Below, one piece after another: positions 15,938-25,234 of a DNA stretch of 64,000 nt. The stretch is from Tardiphaga sp052076105 (GTDB lineage Bacteria; Pseudomonadota; Alphaproteobacteria; Rhizobiales; Xanthobacteraceae): assembly GCF_052076105.1 (NCBI RefSeq), contig NZ_CP197245.1, positions 5,084,001-5,148,000 of the forward strand, in the 5' to 3' direction. A program made the translations under genes and the position numbers. The number at the start of each line of letters is the position of its first letter. Position 1 is the stretch's first letter. The notes beneath the pieces are model-generated. The model made no database searches and was not told the DNA's origin. It saw nothing but the letters and a program-made list of their open reading frames with translations.

Positions 15938-18021
15938 GACACAGCTCCAAGCGACATCACCTCGGCACCGCGTGCAATCTCCACATGCGACAGCACCGGG
16001 AGCGCGGGGAACATGCGTTCGGTGATCATCCGCACATATGGGCGGACATCAGGCGGCGCGACCAGCACTGCGGTATCGCCATTCGCAGCCGCCTTGCGAA
16101 CCGCAACCGACACGTCGTCCGCAAACTGTTCGACCAGTCGTGGATCGGCGTCGAATTCCATGATCTCGCCCTTGCCGTCGCGCTTGATGCTCTGATGGAA
16201 AGCGAGGTCCCAGCGATTGCCGAGACGCAGCACCTTGAGCACGCCATTATCGGCGAAATCACCACATATCTGCTGCGCAATGCGCATCCGCACATGTTCG
16301 GCCACGTGTTCGGAACGGCGCACATGGGGCGCAATCTCGGCGATGGCTTCCAGAATGAGATGCAGATTCCGGATCGAGATCCGCTCCGCGAGCAGAAGCT
16401 TGAACACCGCCTGCAGCCCCGAATAGGAGATCTGGGACGGCACCATGTCCTCGATCAGCCGCTTGTATTCGGGATCGAGCCGATCGAGCAGCGCGCGGGT
16501 GTCCTTGTAGGTGAGGAGCTGGGACAGATTGTTACGGACGACCTCGCTGAGATGCGTGAGTAGGACCGAGATATTGTCCGCGACCTTGAAACCATCCTGT
16601 TTGACCTCATCGATAAAGGTCTCCGGAACCCACATCGCCTTCATGCCGAAGGCAGGTTCTATCGTCTCGTCGCCCGGCACATCGGGTTTCCGATCGCCAT
16701 CGAACAGCACCAGGGCCTCACCGATCCGCAATTCATGATGGGCCACGACGGTGCCGTAAATCTTGATACGATACGACTTCGGCCCGATCGATAGATCGTC
16801 GGTCAGTTTGATCTCGGGGACGACGAAGCCATATTGGGCTGCAAAGCGCCGCCTGACCTTGGCGACGCGATGTGCCAGTTCGCCATGGGCATTGAGCATC
16901 TGGATCGCGAGCTGACTGCCAACGCAGAGCTCCACGTCGGAAGTCTTGAGCAATTCCTTGACGGAATCCCTGTTCTCGATCTGCGCTTTTTCCTGAACCT
17001 GCGCGATGCGCGCCTGCTCAACCTTCGCGCGGGCGGCCTGCTGGCGCGGCAGCGTAAAGCTCATGAAGGCCATGGCGCTGCCAAGCAGCGCGAAGGGCAG
17101 AAACGGCAGGCCTGGCAGCAGACCGAGCGCGAACATCATCATCGCTGCAACTGACTGGGCGCGCGGGTACTTTCCGAGCTGCTTCAACACCATCTGCTCG
17201 GCAGAGCCACGGGTGCCGCCCTTGGAGACGAGCAGGCCGGCCGAGAGCGACACGATCAGCGCCGGGATCTGGGATACCAGGCCGTCGCCGACCGAGAGCT
17301 TGGTGAAGACGTCGGCCGCACGTCCCAATTCCATGCCGTGATGGGTGACACCGATGATGATGCCACCGAAGATGTTGATGGCCGTGATGATCAGGCCGGC
17401 AATGGCGTCGCCGCGCACGAATTTCGAGGCACCGTCCATGGCGCCGAAAAACGAACTCTCCTCCTCCAGCTCGTGGCGGCGACGCTGCGCTTCCTTGTCA
17501 TCAATCAGACCGGCCGACAGGTCGGCGTCGATGGCCATCTGCTTGCCGGGAATGGCGTCAAGCGAAAATCGGGCACCGACTTCGGCGATACGCGTCGCAC
17601 CTTTGGTGATCACCACAAAATTCACGGTGACGAGAATCGCAAAGATGATGAGGCCGATGACGAAGTCGCCGCCCATCACGAATTTGGCGAAACCGGCGAC
17701 GACATAGCCGGCGGCGTGCTCTCCCTCGCCGCCATGCGACAGGATCACGCGCGTGGTCGCCACGTTCAGCGCCAATCGCAGGATGGTGGCGATCAGCAGC
17801 ACGGTGGGAAATGCCGAGAAATCCAGTGGCCGCTGAATCCACAGCGCCACCATCAGGATCAGGGCGGACAACGCGATCGAGAAGGCCAGGCCAAGGTCGA
17901 TCAGGATCGTCGGAACCGGCAATACCAGCATCACCAGAATGATGACGATGCCGAATGCAAAGGCGACGTCCGTACCGGCCCGCCGTTCGGCCGGCAGGGC
18001 TGAGATCGTTACGTCGGCCAT
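15934..18021 (-). CDS. flhA: Flagellar export gate protein FlhA
   Basis: A 695-residue protein of normal FlhA length. The N-terminal half (to about 320) has eight hydrophobic segments and the FHIPEP-type block RLALNVATTRVIL (about 82-94); the cytoplasmic loop GATRIAEVGARFSLDAIPGKQMAIDADL is typical. The C-terminal half is the cytosolic domain that docks chaperone-substrate complexes and forms a nine-membered ring. FlhA couples proton flow to export. It begins after a 75-base gap from fliQ and overlaps fliR by four bases. Confidence 0.97.
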   Translation of the reverse strand: MADVTISALPAERRAGTDVAFAFGIVIILVMLVLPVPTILIDLGLAFSIALSALILMVALWIQRPLDFSAFPTVLLIATILRLALNVATTRVILSHGGEGEHAAGYVVAGFAKFVMGGDFVIGLIIFAILVTVNFVVITKGATRIAEVGARFSLDAIPGKQMAIDADLSAGLIDDKEAQRRRHELEEESSFFGAMDGASKFVRGDAIAGLIITAINIFGGIIIGVTHHGMELGRAADVFTKLSVGDGLVSQIPALIVSLSAGLLVSKGGTRGSAEQMVLKQLGKYPRAQSVAAMMMFALGLLPGLPFLPFALLGSAMAFMSFTLPRQQAARAKVEQARIAQVQEKAQIENRDSVKELLKTSDVELCVGSQLAIQMLNAHGELAHRVAKVRRRFAAQYGFVVPEIKLTDDLSIGPKSYRIKIYGTVVAHHELRIGEALVLFDGDRKPDVPGDETIEPAFGMKAMWVPETFIDEVKQDGFKVADNISVLLTHLSEVVRNNLSQLLTYKDTRALLDRLDPEYKRLIEDMVPSQISYSGLQAVFKLLLAERISIRNLHLILEAIAEIAPHVRRSEHVAEHVRMRIAQQICGDFADNGVLKVLRLGNRWDLAFHQSIKRDGKGEIMEFDADPRLVEQFADDVSVAVRKAAANGDTAVLVAPPDVRPYVRMITERMFPALPVLSHVEIARGAEVMSLGAVS

Positions 18022-18096
18022 GGCAGTTCTCGCGCGAATATCATGGCCGCACTGTGCAGCGCCGACCTTGCGTGAAGATGGTGGAGACGATGGCGG

Positions 18097-18363
18097 CTAG
18101 AAGCCGCGTTCGATCCGGCCGTACAGCACTTCGGTGAAGGCGAAGATATGCGCTCCCATGAAGGAGCCGGTGACAGCGACCACGATCAGCATCACCACGA
18201 TCTTGGGGATGAAGGTCAGCGTCATTTCCTGCACCTGGGTCAGCGCCTGCAGGAGGGCGATGACGATGCCGACGAACATAGCGGCAGCGACCGCCGGGCC
18301 GGCGGACACGATGATTGTCCAGATCGCCTGCTGGGCGATATCGAGGGCGTCGCGCTCGTTCAT
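18097..18363 (-). CDS. fliQ: Flagellar export gate protein FliQ
   Basis: An 88-residue protein with two membrane segments (WTIIVSAGPAVAAAMFVGIVIALLQ and FIPKIVVMLIVVAVTGSFMGAHI) linked by the conserved ALTQVQEMTLTF loop. FliQ is a multi-copy part of the FliPQR export channel. Three bases separate it from the flgD stop, so both are in one unit. Confidence 0.95.
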   Translation of the reverse strand: MNERDALDIAQQAIWTIIVSAGPAVAAAMFVGIVIALLQALTQVQEMTLTFIPKIVVMLIVVAVTGSFMGAHIFAFTEVLYGRIERGF

Positions 18364-18366
18364 GCT

Positions 18367-18777
18367 TCAGCTAATAGTAATGCCGGGCCCGAGCTGGACC
18401 TTCGTGCCGTTTTCAAGCGTCGCAACGGCACCACCCTGGATAATATAGACTTCCTTGATCTTGCCGGTCGTGCTCGTTCCGCTTTCATCCGTGAATGAAG
18501 CGGTACGGCCGATCAGGCCTTCTGCCTGGGTAATCGCGCTGGTCGACAGCAGCGTATCGAGCTTCGCATTGGTCTGAACCGCCTGCTCGACGGACGACAA
18601 CTGGGCGAGCTGGCTCATATATTCGGTTGAATCGGTCGGATTGGTGGGATCCTGGTTGCGCATCTGCGCAATCAGAAGCTGCAGGAAGCCGTTGTAGTCG
18701 ATCATGTTGGTCGACTTCGACGTCGTCGACGTCGTGTCTGTCGTGGATTTCGAGGTATCTACGCCGTTGACGATCAT
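18367..18777 (-). CDS. flgD: Hook scaffolding protein FlgD (short form)
   Basis: A 136-residue FlgD that caps the growing hook and is discarded later. The conserved block MIDYNGFLQLLIAQMRNQDPTNPTDSTEYMSQLAQLSSVEQ lies at about 24-64. The remaining 70 residues are much shorter than the C-terminal half of enteric FlgD (about 230 residues in all), a form seen in rhizobia. The ATG at 18777 follows AGGGAGAG; the frame extends upstream into flbT and was not used. A Thr/Ser-rich tract precedes the core. Confidence 0.9.
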   Translation of the reverse strand: MIVNGVDTSKSTTDTTSTTSKSTNMIDYNGFLQLLIAQMRNQDPTNPTDSTEYMSQLAQLSSVEQAVQTNAKLDTLLSTSAITQAEGLIGRTASFTDESGTSTTGKIKEVYIIQGGAVATLENGTKVQLGPGITIS

Positions 18778-18793
18778 CTTGCTCTCCCTGGGT

Positions 18794-19213
18794 TCAGGCC
18801 ACGACCGGCAGCAGCATGTCGGCGCCGCCAAGGATCGCCTGTTCGACTTCGAACAGGGCCCGGATCTTCCGCAACGCCTCGTAATAACGCTTCGCCTCGA
18901 CCAGTTCCTCGATCGCATCGAGGCCCTGCAGCAATTCCCTGTTGTCGGCAGCTGCGTAGATCGCGCAACGCTGATGTCCGAAGACCGCACGCGCCTGTTC
19001 GATATCGCCCGGACTCATCAACATCAGTTGCACAACGAAGTAGAGCTGCCGGAGCGGCGTTGTCGCGTCAGCCACCTGCATGACCTGACTTTCCAGCAGG
19101 AATGTCACGTCGTTGATCAGTTCCAGCGTCACCTTGCGATCGACCCGCAAAACTGCACCGTTGATATAGATTTTCTCGCCCGATCGCAGCGATATGCACA
19201 TTGGCTTCTTCAT
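18794..19213 (-). CDS. flbT: Flagellin synthesis repressor FlbT
   Basis: A 139-residue FlbT homologue. In Caulobacter FlbT acts after transcription, binding the flagellin mRNA leader and promoting its decay or blocking translation until the hook is done. Visible family features are the start MCISLRSGEKIYINGAVLR, the central VQLMLMSPGDIEQAR and the helical end EELVEAKRYYEALRKIR. It overlaps flaF by four bases (ATGA), the usual flaF-flbT pair. The fliC leader hairpin at 31519-31557 is a plausible target. Confidence 0.94.
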   Translation of the reverse strand: MKKPMCISLRSGEKIYINGAVLRVDRKVTLELINDVTFLLESQVMQVADATTPLRQLYFVVQLMLMSPGDIEQARAVFGHQRCAIYAAADNRELLQGLDAIEELVEAKRYYEALRKIRALFEVEQAILGGADMLLPVVA

Positions 19214-19569
19214 GCCAGCGAATCCCGGATGACGATATTGATGGCAACGAGATCGCTCACGTCCGACAACTGTCCTTCCCGGAGGCGCTCGGCTTCCTTG
19301 ATGACCCAGATGCCAATTGAAATCAGCTGCGCTCGCAACTGCTCCGGCAGGCCGTTTCGTGGATTCGACAGATCTTGTATGAAGAAGGTCCAGAGATTGC
19401 GAATATAGAGTAAGGCGTCTGTCTCTTCGGATGAAGCAAGCGCTCCGCTCTGGATCTTCTGAAGTAGTTTAATTCCGTGATTGAGCGCTTGTTGTTCCCT
19501 GGATCGCGCCTCGCGGCTGCTATCCTCGATTTCCGCGTCGTAACCTGCCAATGCCATTTCAATCGACAA
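19210..19569 (-). CDS. flaF: Flagellin synthesis regulator FlaF
   Basis: A 119-residue FlaF homologue. FlaF is needed for flagellin production and works opposite to FlbT in Caulobacter, probably as a flagellin-binding factor. The sequence has the family's Glu-rich helix (YDAEIEDSSREARSREQQAL), the central NLWTFFIQDLSNPRNGLPEQLRAQLISIGIWVIKE and a closing helix. It sits between flgL and flbT in the order known from rhizobia and Brucella. Confidence 0.93.
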   Translation of the reverse strand: MSIEMALAGYDAEIEDSSREARSREQQALNHGIKLLQKIQSGALASSEETDALLYIRNLWTFFIQDLSNPRNGLPEQLRAQLISIGIWVIKEAERLREGQLSDVSDLVAINIVIRDSLA

Positions 19570-19594
19570 CCTGTTGCTTCATAGATCAGCTCGC

Positions 19595-20641
19595 CTATCG
19601 GAGATAATTGAGGATGCTGAGGTTCTGAATTTGCGCGGTCAGCGCGTGCGACATCTCCAACTGATTTTTCAGTGAGTTCACCCGGACGGATGCCTCTTCC
19701 GGATCGACCACTTCCATCGCGTTGATCTGCTTGTTGACGATGTCGGTCTGCACCTTGAGACGACTGGTTGCATTTGTCGTCTGCTCCTGCGAGGTGCCGA
19801 GGCGTGCAGCGACACTCGCAAGATCGGACACCGAACCGCCAACCAGCAGCAGCGCCTTGTCTGTGACGGCCTGGAATGTGCTCTGATTCATTGTTTCCAG
19901 ACCAAGCCCGCTGAGCATGGTGTAGGCCATCGCCAGTTTTCGGAATGCCTTGTCATTGGCGCTGGCGGAGGAATCGACGGTTTGTGTCGTAGAGATACGA
20001 CTGCGCATGACCTGATCGGATGCCGATGACCAGTTCGTTCCCCAGGCCGGATCGTCGAATTCGGTCGCAAACGCGTTGTCGAGGAAGTTATTCATGGCGG
20101 CGGGGGTGATGTTAACGGCAGCCACGTCACCGGGCGGAAAACCAAAAGCAGCAGTAAACGCCGCATCGATCGCCGTTTTGCTGGCCGAACCGGTCTGATA
20201 AGGCGTCATCGGCTGTTGCGCCGTGTTGATGCCGCCGAACAGATATTGCCCGTCCATCGCAACATTGAGCGTCGTGAGAAGCGACTGGAGGTTCGATGCT
20301 GCCGGCTGGGCGATGATGACGCCGCCATTTGCCGAATTGCGCGCCGCCAGCAGATCCTTTTGGAAGGACTGCGCCGTGCCGATCAGTTGAGAGATACGCT
20401 CCTGGGCGACGTCCAAACGAGCGCCCACGAGTGCATTGGTGTCGACGAGCTTGTCCATATCGAGGAGCTCCGCACGCAACGTGACGTCACGGCCGGTGAG
20501 CGCGCCAAGGCCTTCCCCCACGTCGGCCAACCGTCCGCTGGTCGCCTCCTTGGTGGCCTTTGAGATCGCGACCAGACTCTTCGACGCGGAGATGCGAAGA
20601 GTAGTCGAGATCGAGTTCGACGAGATAAAATTCGTTGCCAT
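19595..20641 (-). CDS. flgL: Hook-filament junction protein FlgL
   Basis: A 348-residue flagellin-like protein. N-terminal helices contain the flagellin-type segment (ISASKSLVAISKATKEATSGR, then VTLRAELLDMDKLVDTNALVGARLDVAQ) and the C-terminus ends in MSHALTAQIQNLSILNYLR, typical of FlgL. Together with FlgK it joins hook and filament. A region in the middle (about 160-230) is variable, as expected for the surface domain. It starts five bases after flgK in the same transcript. Confidence 0.92.
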   Translation of the reverse strand: MATNFISSNSISTTLRISASKSLVAISKATKEATSGRLADVGEGLGALTGRDVTLRAELLDMDKLVDTNALVGARLDVAQERISQLIGTAQSFQKDLLAARNSANGGVIIAQPAASNLQSLLTTLNVAMDGQYLFGGINTAQQPMTPYQTGSASKTAIDAAFTAAFGFPPGDVAAVNITPAAMNNFLDNAFATEFDDPAWGTNWSSASDQVMRSRISTTQTVDSSASANDKAFRKLAMAYTMLSGLGLETMNQSTFQAVTDKALLLVGGSVSDLASVAARLGTSQEQTTNATSRLKVQTDIVNKQINAMEVVDPEEASVRVNSLKNQLEMSHALTAQIQNLSILNYLR

Positions 20642-20646
20642 ATCGA

Positions 20647-22116
20647 TTACCCTACCGCCATCAGAAGTTCTTTCAGCATGTCGTCGATCGTCGAGATGAG
20701 CTTCGACGATGCCGAGAAGGTGCGCTCGACCTGCAACATGAAGGACATTTCATCATCCATATTGACGCCATTGACATTCGACAGCGCATCGGCACTGCGC
20801 TCCAGAAGTGTCTGGCTATAGGTCGCTTCTTCGCCCACGCTCTTGCGCTGCGATTCCAGCCAACTCACCGAGGAGCCGGCAAAGTCGATGAGGTTGCCAC
20901 TAGGCTTGCCGAGCGCGGCCGGATCATAGGTCCGGGATGCCGCCATACCATCGACGAGGCTCTGAATGCGGGCGAAGAAGCCTGCTTGACCTCCGGTATT
21001 GTAAACGTAGTTGGCGCCATTGATGCCACCGTCGCGAATCAAGCTCGGATTGCCGCCCAGCGCCTGATCGACCAGATTGGTGACTTTGATCGTGCCGGCG
21101 AGCCCGACATTAATCGTGCCCGCGGTCGGCATTCCGGGCCCACCAGCATAGGTGAAGAGGCCGGTTTGATCTGGCCCAGCGGCTGCGGTCTGATCCTTTT
21201 CGGCAAAGATCTCGATCACGCCACGCGCGATTTCGTCAAGCTGGTTCTGGTAGGTCACCATCTTGTCGTCGCGAAGCGTCGCCAGACCGGCGAGCTTGCC
21301 GGAGCTGATCGGCATGATCGCGTTAGCGCCGGTGACGGGAACGCCGTCGATCACCACAGCATTACCCGTTGTGGTGGCCGTGTAGGAATTTGTCGGAGCG
21401 AAGGTTACGGAGCGAGCGGTACGCTCGAACAACGTGACCCCGGAATCCGTATAGACAACCATGTCATTGTTTGCGCGAGTAGCAAACGTGATCCCGACCT
21501 CCTGGGACAGCTTCGACAGAATACTATCGCGCGTATCGAGGTAGTCGGTAACGTCGGAGCCGGACATCGTTCCCTTGACGATCGCCGTATTCACCGTCTC
21601 GAACTGGGCCAGCAACTGATTGATATTGCCAACCGAAGTCGCCATCTCGGCATCGGCATCAGCCCGGGTCGTTTGTACCGTATTGGTTGAATCGTTCAGC
21701 GATGCGGCAACATTTTTGGCCGCTGTGACGGCGGAATTCGCAAACGTCACGTTATCCGGTGCCGATGCATATTGCTGCAGGGCGCTTTTCAGCTTGGCCA
21801 GTTGCGCCGCGGCAGACTGATCGAGCTCGGGATCGTCGATGGTGACGGCCGCAACCTTCTGCAGACCGTTATAAAGAGCATCCTGCTGTGCCGAGGTAGA
21901 AACAGCCTTGACGACATTATTGAACAAGCCGGCGCTGGCCGCCCGCTGAATGCCGCTGACATAGACCCCGCTGCCCGGCTGGGAAACGATCAGCGCATTC
22001 TTGCGCGAGTAACCGTCCTGATGCAGGCCGGCGACGTTGCGCGAGATGACGGAAGACTGGACGCCCGCCGCCATAAGCGACGAGCGGGCCGAATTGAGTG
22101 CGACCGTAAGTGACAT
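20647..22116 (-). CDS. flgK: Hook-filament junction protein FlgK
   Basis: A 489-residue FlgK (HAP1). The N-terminal block SLTVALNSARSSLMAAGVQSSVISRNVAGLHQDGYSRK is the rod/hook-type domain shared by axial proteins, and the C-terminal helix contains DDEMSFMLQVERTFSASSKLISTIDDMLKELL, the zipper to the N-terminal helix. It is exported with the help of a FlgN-type chaperone; a candidate lies at 13763. It follows flgE by about 31 bases. Confidence 0.95.
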   Translation of the reverse strand: MSLTVALNSARSSLMAAGVQSSVISRNVAGLHQDGYSRKNALIVSQPGSGVYVSGIQRAASAGLFNNVVKAVSTSAQQDALYNGLQKVAAVTIDDPELDQSAAAQLAKLKSALQQYASAPDNVTFANSAVTAAKNVAASLNDSTNTVQTTRADADAEMATSVGNINQLLAQFETVNTAIVKGTMSGSDVTDYLDTRDSILSKLSQEVGITFATRANNDMVVYTDSGVTLFERTARSVTFAPTNSYTATTTGNAVVIDGVPVTGANAIMPISSGKLAGLATLRDDKMVTYQNQLDEIARGVIEIFAEKDQTAAAGPDQTGLFTYAGGPGMPTAGTINVGLAGTIKVTNLVDQALGGNPSLIRDGGINGANYVYNTGGQAGFFARIQSLVDGMAASRTYDPAALGKPSGNLIDFAGSSVSWLESQRKSVGEEATYSQTLLERSADALSNVNGVNMDDEMSFMLQVERTFSASSKLISTIDDMLKELLMAVG

Positions 22117-22147
22117 GGGGACTCCCGTCAGTAATCCGCGCTGTGCG

Positions 22148-23398
22148 CTAGCGCTTCAGGTTGACGAGTACGTCGAGCAAGTCAGCGCCGGTCTGGAACA
22201 CCTTGGAATTCGCGGTGTAGCCACGCTGCGATTCGATCATCGCCGTGAGCTCGTTGGCGAGATCGACGTTGGATGCTTCGAGCGCTTCCGGCTTGATGGT
22301 GCCGAGACCGCTATTGCCCGCGAAATCGACCTGGATGTTACCGGAGTTGGTGCTGATCGAATAGACGTTCCCGACTTCGGGCGAGAGATTGTCGGGGCTC
22401 GGCACGGTCGCCAGCGGAATCTTGTAGCTCGCGATCCGCGTGCCGTCGTCGAAGATCGAATACATGGTGCCGTCCGAGCTGACTTCGACACGGTCGAGCG
22501 CGCTTGGCGCGTTGCCGTTGGTCGTGGCCTTGAACTGGAACTCGTCCGCGACCTGCGTCATACTCGACATGTCGAAAGTGACGGGCGAGCCGCCCGGGAT
22601 TGTGAAGGCCATCGAGGTCGGACTTGCGGCATCGAGACGGCCCTTGCCGGTGGCGCTGACGTCGAAGGTAAATGTCGTGGTGGCGCCTAGCTGCGACCCG
22701 GCTGCATAGGGGAAGCCGCCGCCTGCTGCCGCGCCTGCGCTGTTGTAGATCTGCACATCCCATGTATTGGCGGCCGTCTTGAACATGTACATGTCAAGTT
22801 TCACCGCATTTCCAATATTATCGTAGGTGATGACCGACGTTTTCGACGTAAAGGCCGGCGGTCCGGCGCTGATCGCAGCATTGGAATCCAGGTTGGCGCT
22901 GCTGATGCCTGCCTGGGTCGTCGGATTTCCCAGCAAGGACTGCTGCGCGATGTTTACGACCTCGAGATTGCCGAGTCCGTTGGCAACGACGTTCGGCTGG
23001 GCGCCGTTCTTGATGTTGTAACCCATCAGATAATAGCCGGCGGTATTGTAGAGATTGCCTTGGCCATCCGGCACGAAGGAGCCTGCGCGGGTCAGGTAAG
23101 GTGTGCCACCCGCATCGCTGACGACGAAGAAGCCGTTACCCTGGATCGCAAGGTCAGTCGCAGAAGTCGTGTAATTCAGCGTTCCGGGATCGGAAATAGC
23201 GTAGCGGACCTGTGTCTCGACGCTACCGGAATTGTAGTTTCCGGTTCCGCTGCGAAGGATAAGGGAAGAGAATTCCGTCGAGGCGCGCTTGTAGCCTGTG
23301 GTATTCACGTTGGCGATATTATCCGCGACCGTCGCCAGCTTGTTCGACTGGGCGTTCATGCCGGAGCCGCCTGTGCGCATCACCCCATACAGACTCAT
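22148..23398 (-). CDS. flgE: Flagellar hook protein FlgE
   Basis: A 416-residue hook subunit. It has the N-terminal axial motif MRTGGSGMNAQSNKLATVADNIANVNTTGYKRA (about 7-39), the D1-type block NGFFVVSDAGGTPYLTRAGSFVPDGQGNLYN and the C-terminal motif SNVDLANELTAMIESQRGYTANSKVFQ. Its 74-base upstream gap holds a mismatched copy of the shared flagellar motif (23443-23453) and one perfect DnaA-box-like 9-mer, so flgE may have its own promoter within the large unit. Confidence 0.96.
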   Translation of the reverse strand: MSLYGVMRTGGSGMNAQSNKLATVADNIANVNTTGYKRASTEFSSLILRSGTGNYNSGSVETQVRYAISDPGTLNYTTSATDLAIQGNGFFVVSDAGGTPYLTRAGSFVPDGQGNLYNTAGYYLMGYNIKNGAQPNVVANGLGNLEVVNIAQQSLLGNPTTQAGISSANLDSNAAISAGPPAFTSKTSVITYDNIGNAVKLDMYMFKTAANTWDVQIYNSAGAAAGGGFPYAAGSQLGATTTFTFDVSATGKGRLDAASPTSMAFTIPGGSPVTFDMSSMTQVADEFQFKATTNGNAPSALDRVEVSSDGTMYSIFDDGTRIASYKIPLATVPSPDNLSPEVGNVYSISTNSGNIQVDFAGNSGLGTIKPEALEASNVDLANELTAMIESQRGYTANSKVFQTGADLLDVLVNLKR

Positions 23399-23442
23399 CG
23401 ATCATCCTCCGTTTCACGTGTGAAGTATTAGAGTTGAAGTTG

Positions 23443-23453
23443 CTTGTGCGAGG
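23443..23453. promoter_or_regulatory. Shared flagellar motif copy D, upstream of flgE
   Basis: CTTGTGCGAGG differs by one base from the copies before fliF and flgB and shares the following GCTGG with the flgB copy. It lies 44 bases before the flgE start, in the same orientation relative to the gene as at fliF and flgB. Candidate FtcR box or promoter element; inference from recurrence. Confidence 0.45.
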
Positions 23454-23472
23454 CTGGCGGTTATCCACAGGG

Positions 23473-24081
23473 TCATCGTGACGCAGTGCGTTCCGCGCAG
23501 AAGTCGCGAGCCTTGCTCGTCCACGACCCGAATCCGCTTGCGACAAGGCTGCCAATGACGCTGCAGATGTAGCGTTTCTGGCCGACAACATTGGTCGGCC
23601 CGGCATTGTAGCGTGCGACAGCCATCGTCCAGTTTCCCTCACGCTCGCGCAGATCTTTCAGAAACCGCGCGGCGTAATCGACGTTGCGCGCTGGATCGAA
23701 CATCGCCTCTACGCTGGGGAATTTCTCGCCGTGATAACGATGGTTGATCTGCATGCAGCCAAGGTCGACCAATTTAGCGCCCTTGCCTTTTTCCTCAGTG
23801 AAACGCGCGACGGCATTTCGCAGGTCGGTCGCAAGTACCGTCCTGCCATCGACATTGAGCGCATAGGGATTCAACACGCCCTTGCGTCCGGTCTCGCTGA
23901 GGCCGACTGCAAAGAGAACACCGAGTGGCACGTTGTGACGGCGCGCCGCGCGCGCCATCTCCCGTTCGCATGGTCCTTCGGCGCGGGCATCAGTCGCAGC
24001 GCTAGATATAAACAGTGCTGCTGCGAACCCGATTGCTATTCTGATCTTGCTGCCGCTCTGACGGCCTTGGCGATTGCTCAT
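23473..24081 (-). CDS. Flagellar lytic transglycosylase (SltF-type)
   Basis: A 202-residue exported protein with signal peptide (IRIAIGFAAALFISSAATDARAEG) and a lysozyme-like SLT domain. The catalytic Glu is in VGLSETGRKG (Glu63), followed by the conserved LGCMQINHRYH and VARYNAGP blocks. Such enzymes open the peptidoglycan for the rod; here the rod protein FlgJ lacks that domain. The ATG at 24081 lies inside the end of fliK, an 80-base overlap; an earlier ATG (24117) is possible. The site AGGA is very close to the ATG, so the start is not certain. Confidence 0.85.
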   Translation of the reverse strand: MSNRQGRQSGSKIRIAIGFAAALFISSAATDARAEGPCEREMARAARRHNVPLGVLFAVGLSETGRKGVLNPYALNVDGRTVLATDLRNAVARFTEEKGKGAKLVDLGCMQINHRYHGEKFPSVEAMFDPARNVDYAARFLKDLREREGNWTMAVARYNAGPTNVVGQKRYICSVIGSLVASGFGSWTSKARDFCAERTASR

Positions 24082-25234
24082 GATCCTGCCTGTTATGCCG
24101 TGCGCCGCTCTGTGCATCGCCGGACGACCGGCCCGAAGAACCACTGTCCGCCTGCGATCCGCCTGACGACGGCAGCGAAGAGCGCTGATCGGACGACGCC
24201 TGCTGTTGCTGCTGGCCGTTGTTCAGATTGGAATCGGGGGTGCGGGTATGGTCGATGGCCGCAATGTCGAACGTGTAACCCGCCGACTGCATGGCGTCGG
24301 TGAGCACACCGCGCTCCTGCCGCAGCATCTGCGTGGTCTCGTAGCGATCCGCAGTGAGGTGAATCTCCACGGAATCGCCGGCAAGCCGCATCTTCACGGT
24401 GACGGAGCCGAGATTGGGCGGATCGAGTTCGAGCGTCATCATGCGCACCGGCCGGCTATCCGCAGTCTTGTGCGTTTCGAGCCCCGACGCGTCGGCAGGG
24501 CGAGCCCCTTCAGGTGATGCGACGGCCGGCAGATCAGCCGCCATCCGATCGACGATCTTCTGCAGCGTCGTCACCTGTTGCACGGGCTCGAAATGCGTCT
24601 CTTGTTCACGAACGACCGCCTTCGCAGCCGGAAGCGGCTTCGTATCCGTCGTCTCGACCGTCAGCGTGAAACGTTGAGTGGCAGCGGCATCAGTGTCAGG
24701 CACGTCGGCTGTTGCGGCGTGAATGAGCTTCGCGGGATCGCGCGGAGCATCATCTGCCTTCACGTCCGGTACCGAGATACGAGGCGTAGCTTTGTCATTG
24801 CTTGGCAAAGGTGAGTGCGCGTGATCGAGTTTGGCCATCACTGCGCTCAGCGCAGAATCCGGCCCGCGCCAGGGTGCAGATTTTGTCGCCCCCTCCTCGT
24901 CCTTCGTGACCTTCGAATCGTCATCATCGGTTTGATCGTCACTGACATCAGGCTTTTGCGCGACTTCACCCGTCAACTCCGCAAGAACGGATGCCGCGTC
25001 GAGCACCGGCTTTGGGTCAACGATTTTCGCGTCATCGGCTGTCTTAGGGACATGCGGCGTGACAGTCTGGGTCTCTTTTGAGACCAGGCGAAGCTGCTCG
25101 CGAAAGTGATCGGCCTTCTCCTTGCCATCCTTGGCATCCTTGGCATGGGTACCGCCGTGCAATCCGCCTTTCGCCCCGGCCTTTCCGGCCGCTGTCTGGC
25201 GAAGCGCTGCCGTCAGGAGGTCGGCATTGTTCAT
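24002..25234 (-). CDS. fliK: Hook-length control protein FliK (rhizobial MotD)
   Basis: A 410-residue protein with a long polar, low-complexity N-terminal 220 residues and a FliK C-terminal domain at about 220-340 (MMTLELDPPNLGSVTVKMRL then VEIHLTADRYETTQMLRQERGVLTDAMQSAGY). In rhizobia the gene in this place was first named motD and later shown to be the hook-length ruler FliK. The C-terminal 70 residues are Gln/Ser-rich and overlap the transglycosylase start. It begins with a four-base overlap with motC. Confidence 0.85.
   Translation of the reverse strand: MNNADLLTAALRQTAAGKAGAKGGLHGGTHAKDAKDGKEKADHFREQLRLVSKETQTVTPHVPKTADDAKIVDPKPVLDAASVLAELTGEVAQKPDVSDDQTDDDDSKVTKDEEGATKSAPWRGPDSALSAVMAKLDHAHSPLPSNDKATPRISVPDVKADDAPRDPAKLIHAATADVPDTDAAATQRFTLTVETTDTKPLPAAKAVVREQETHFEPVQQVTTLQKIVDRMAADLPAVASPEGARPADASGLETHKTADSRPVRMMTLELDPPNLGSVTVKMRLAGDSVEIHLTADRYETTQMLRQERGVLTDAMQSAGYTFDIAAIDHTRTPDSNLNNGQQQQQASSDQRSSLPSSGGSQADSGSSGRSSGDAQSGARHNRQDHEQSPRPSERQQDQNSNRVRSSTVYI

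Noticed and set aside
14333..16195. Plus-strand open frame of 620 codons opposite flgJ, fliR and flhA
   Set aside because: Arg/His-rich translation typical of an antisense frame; the minus-strand genes are certain.
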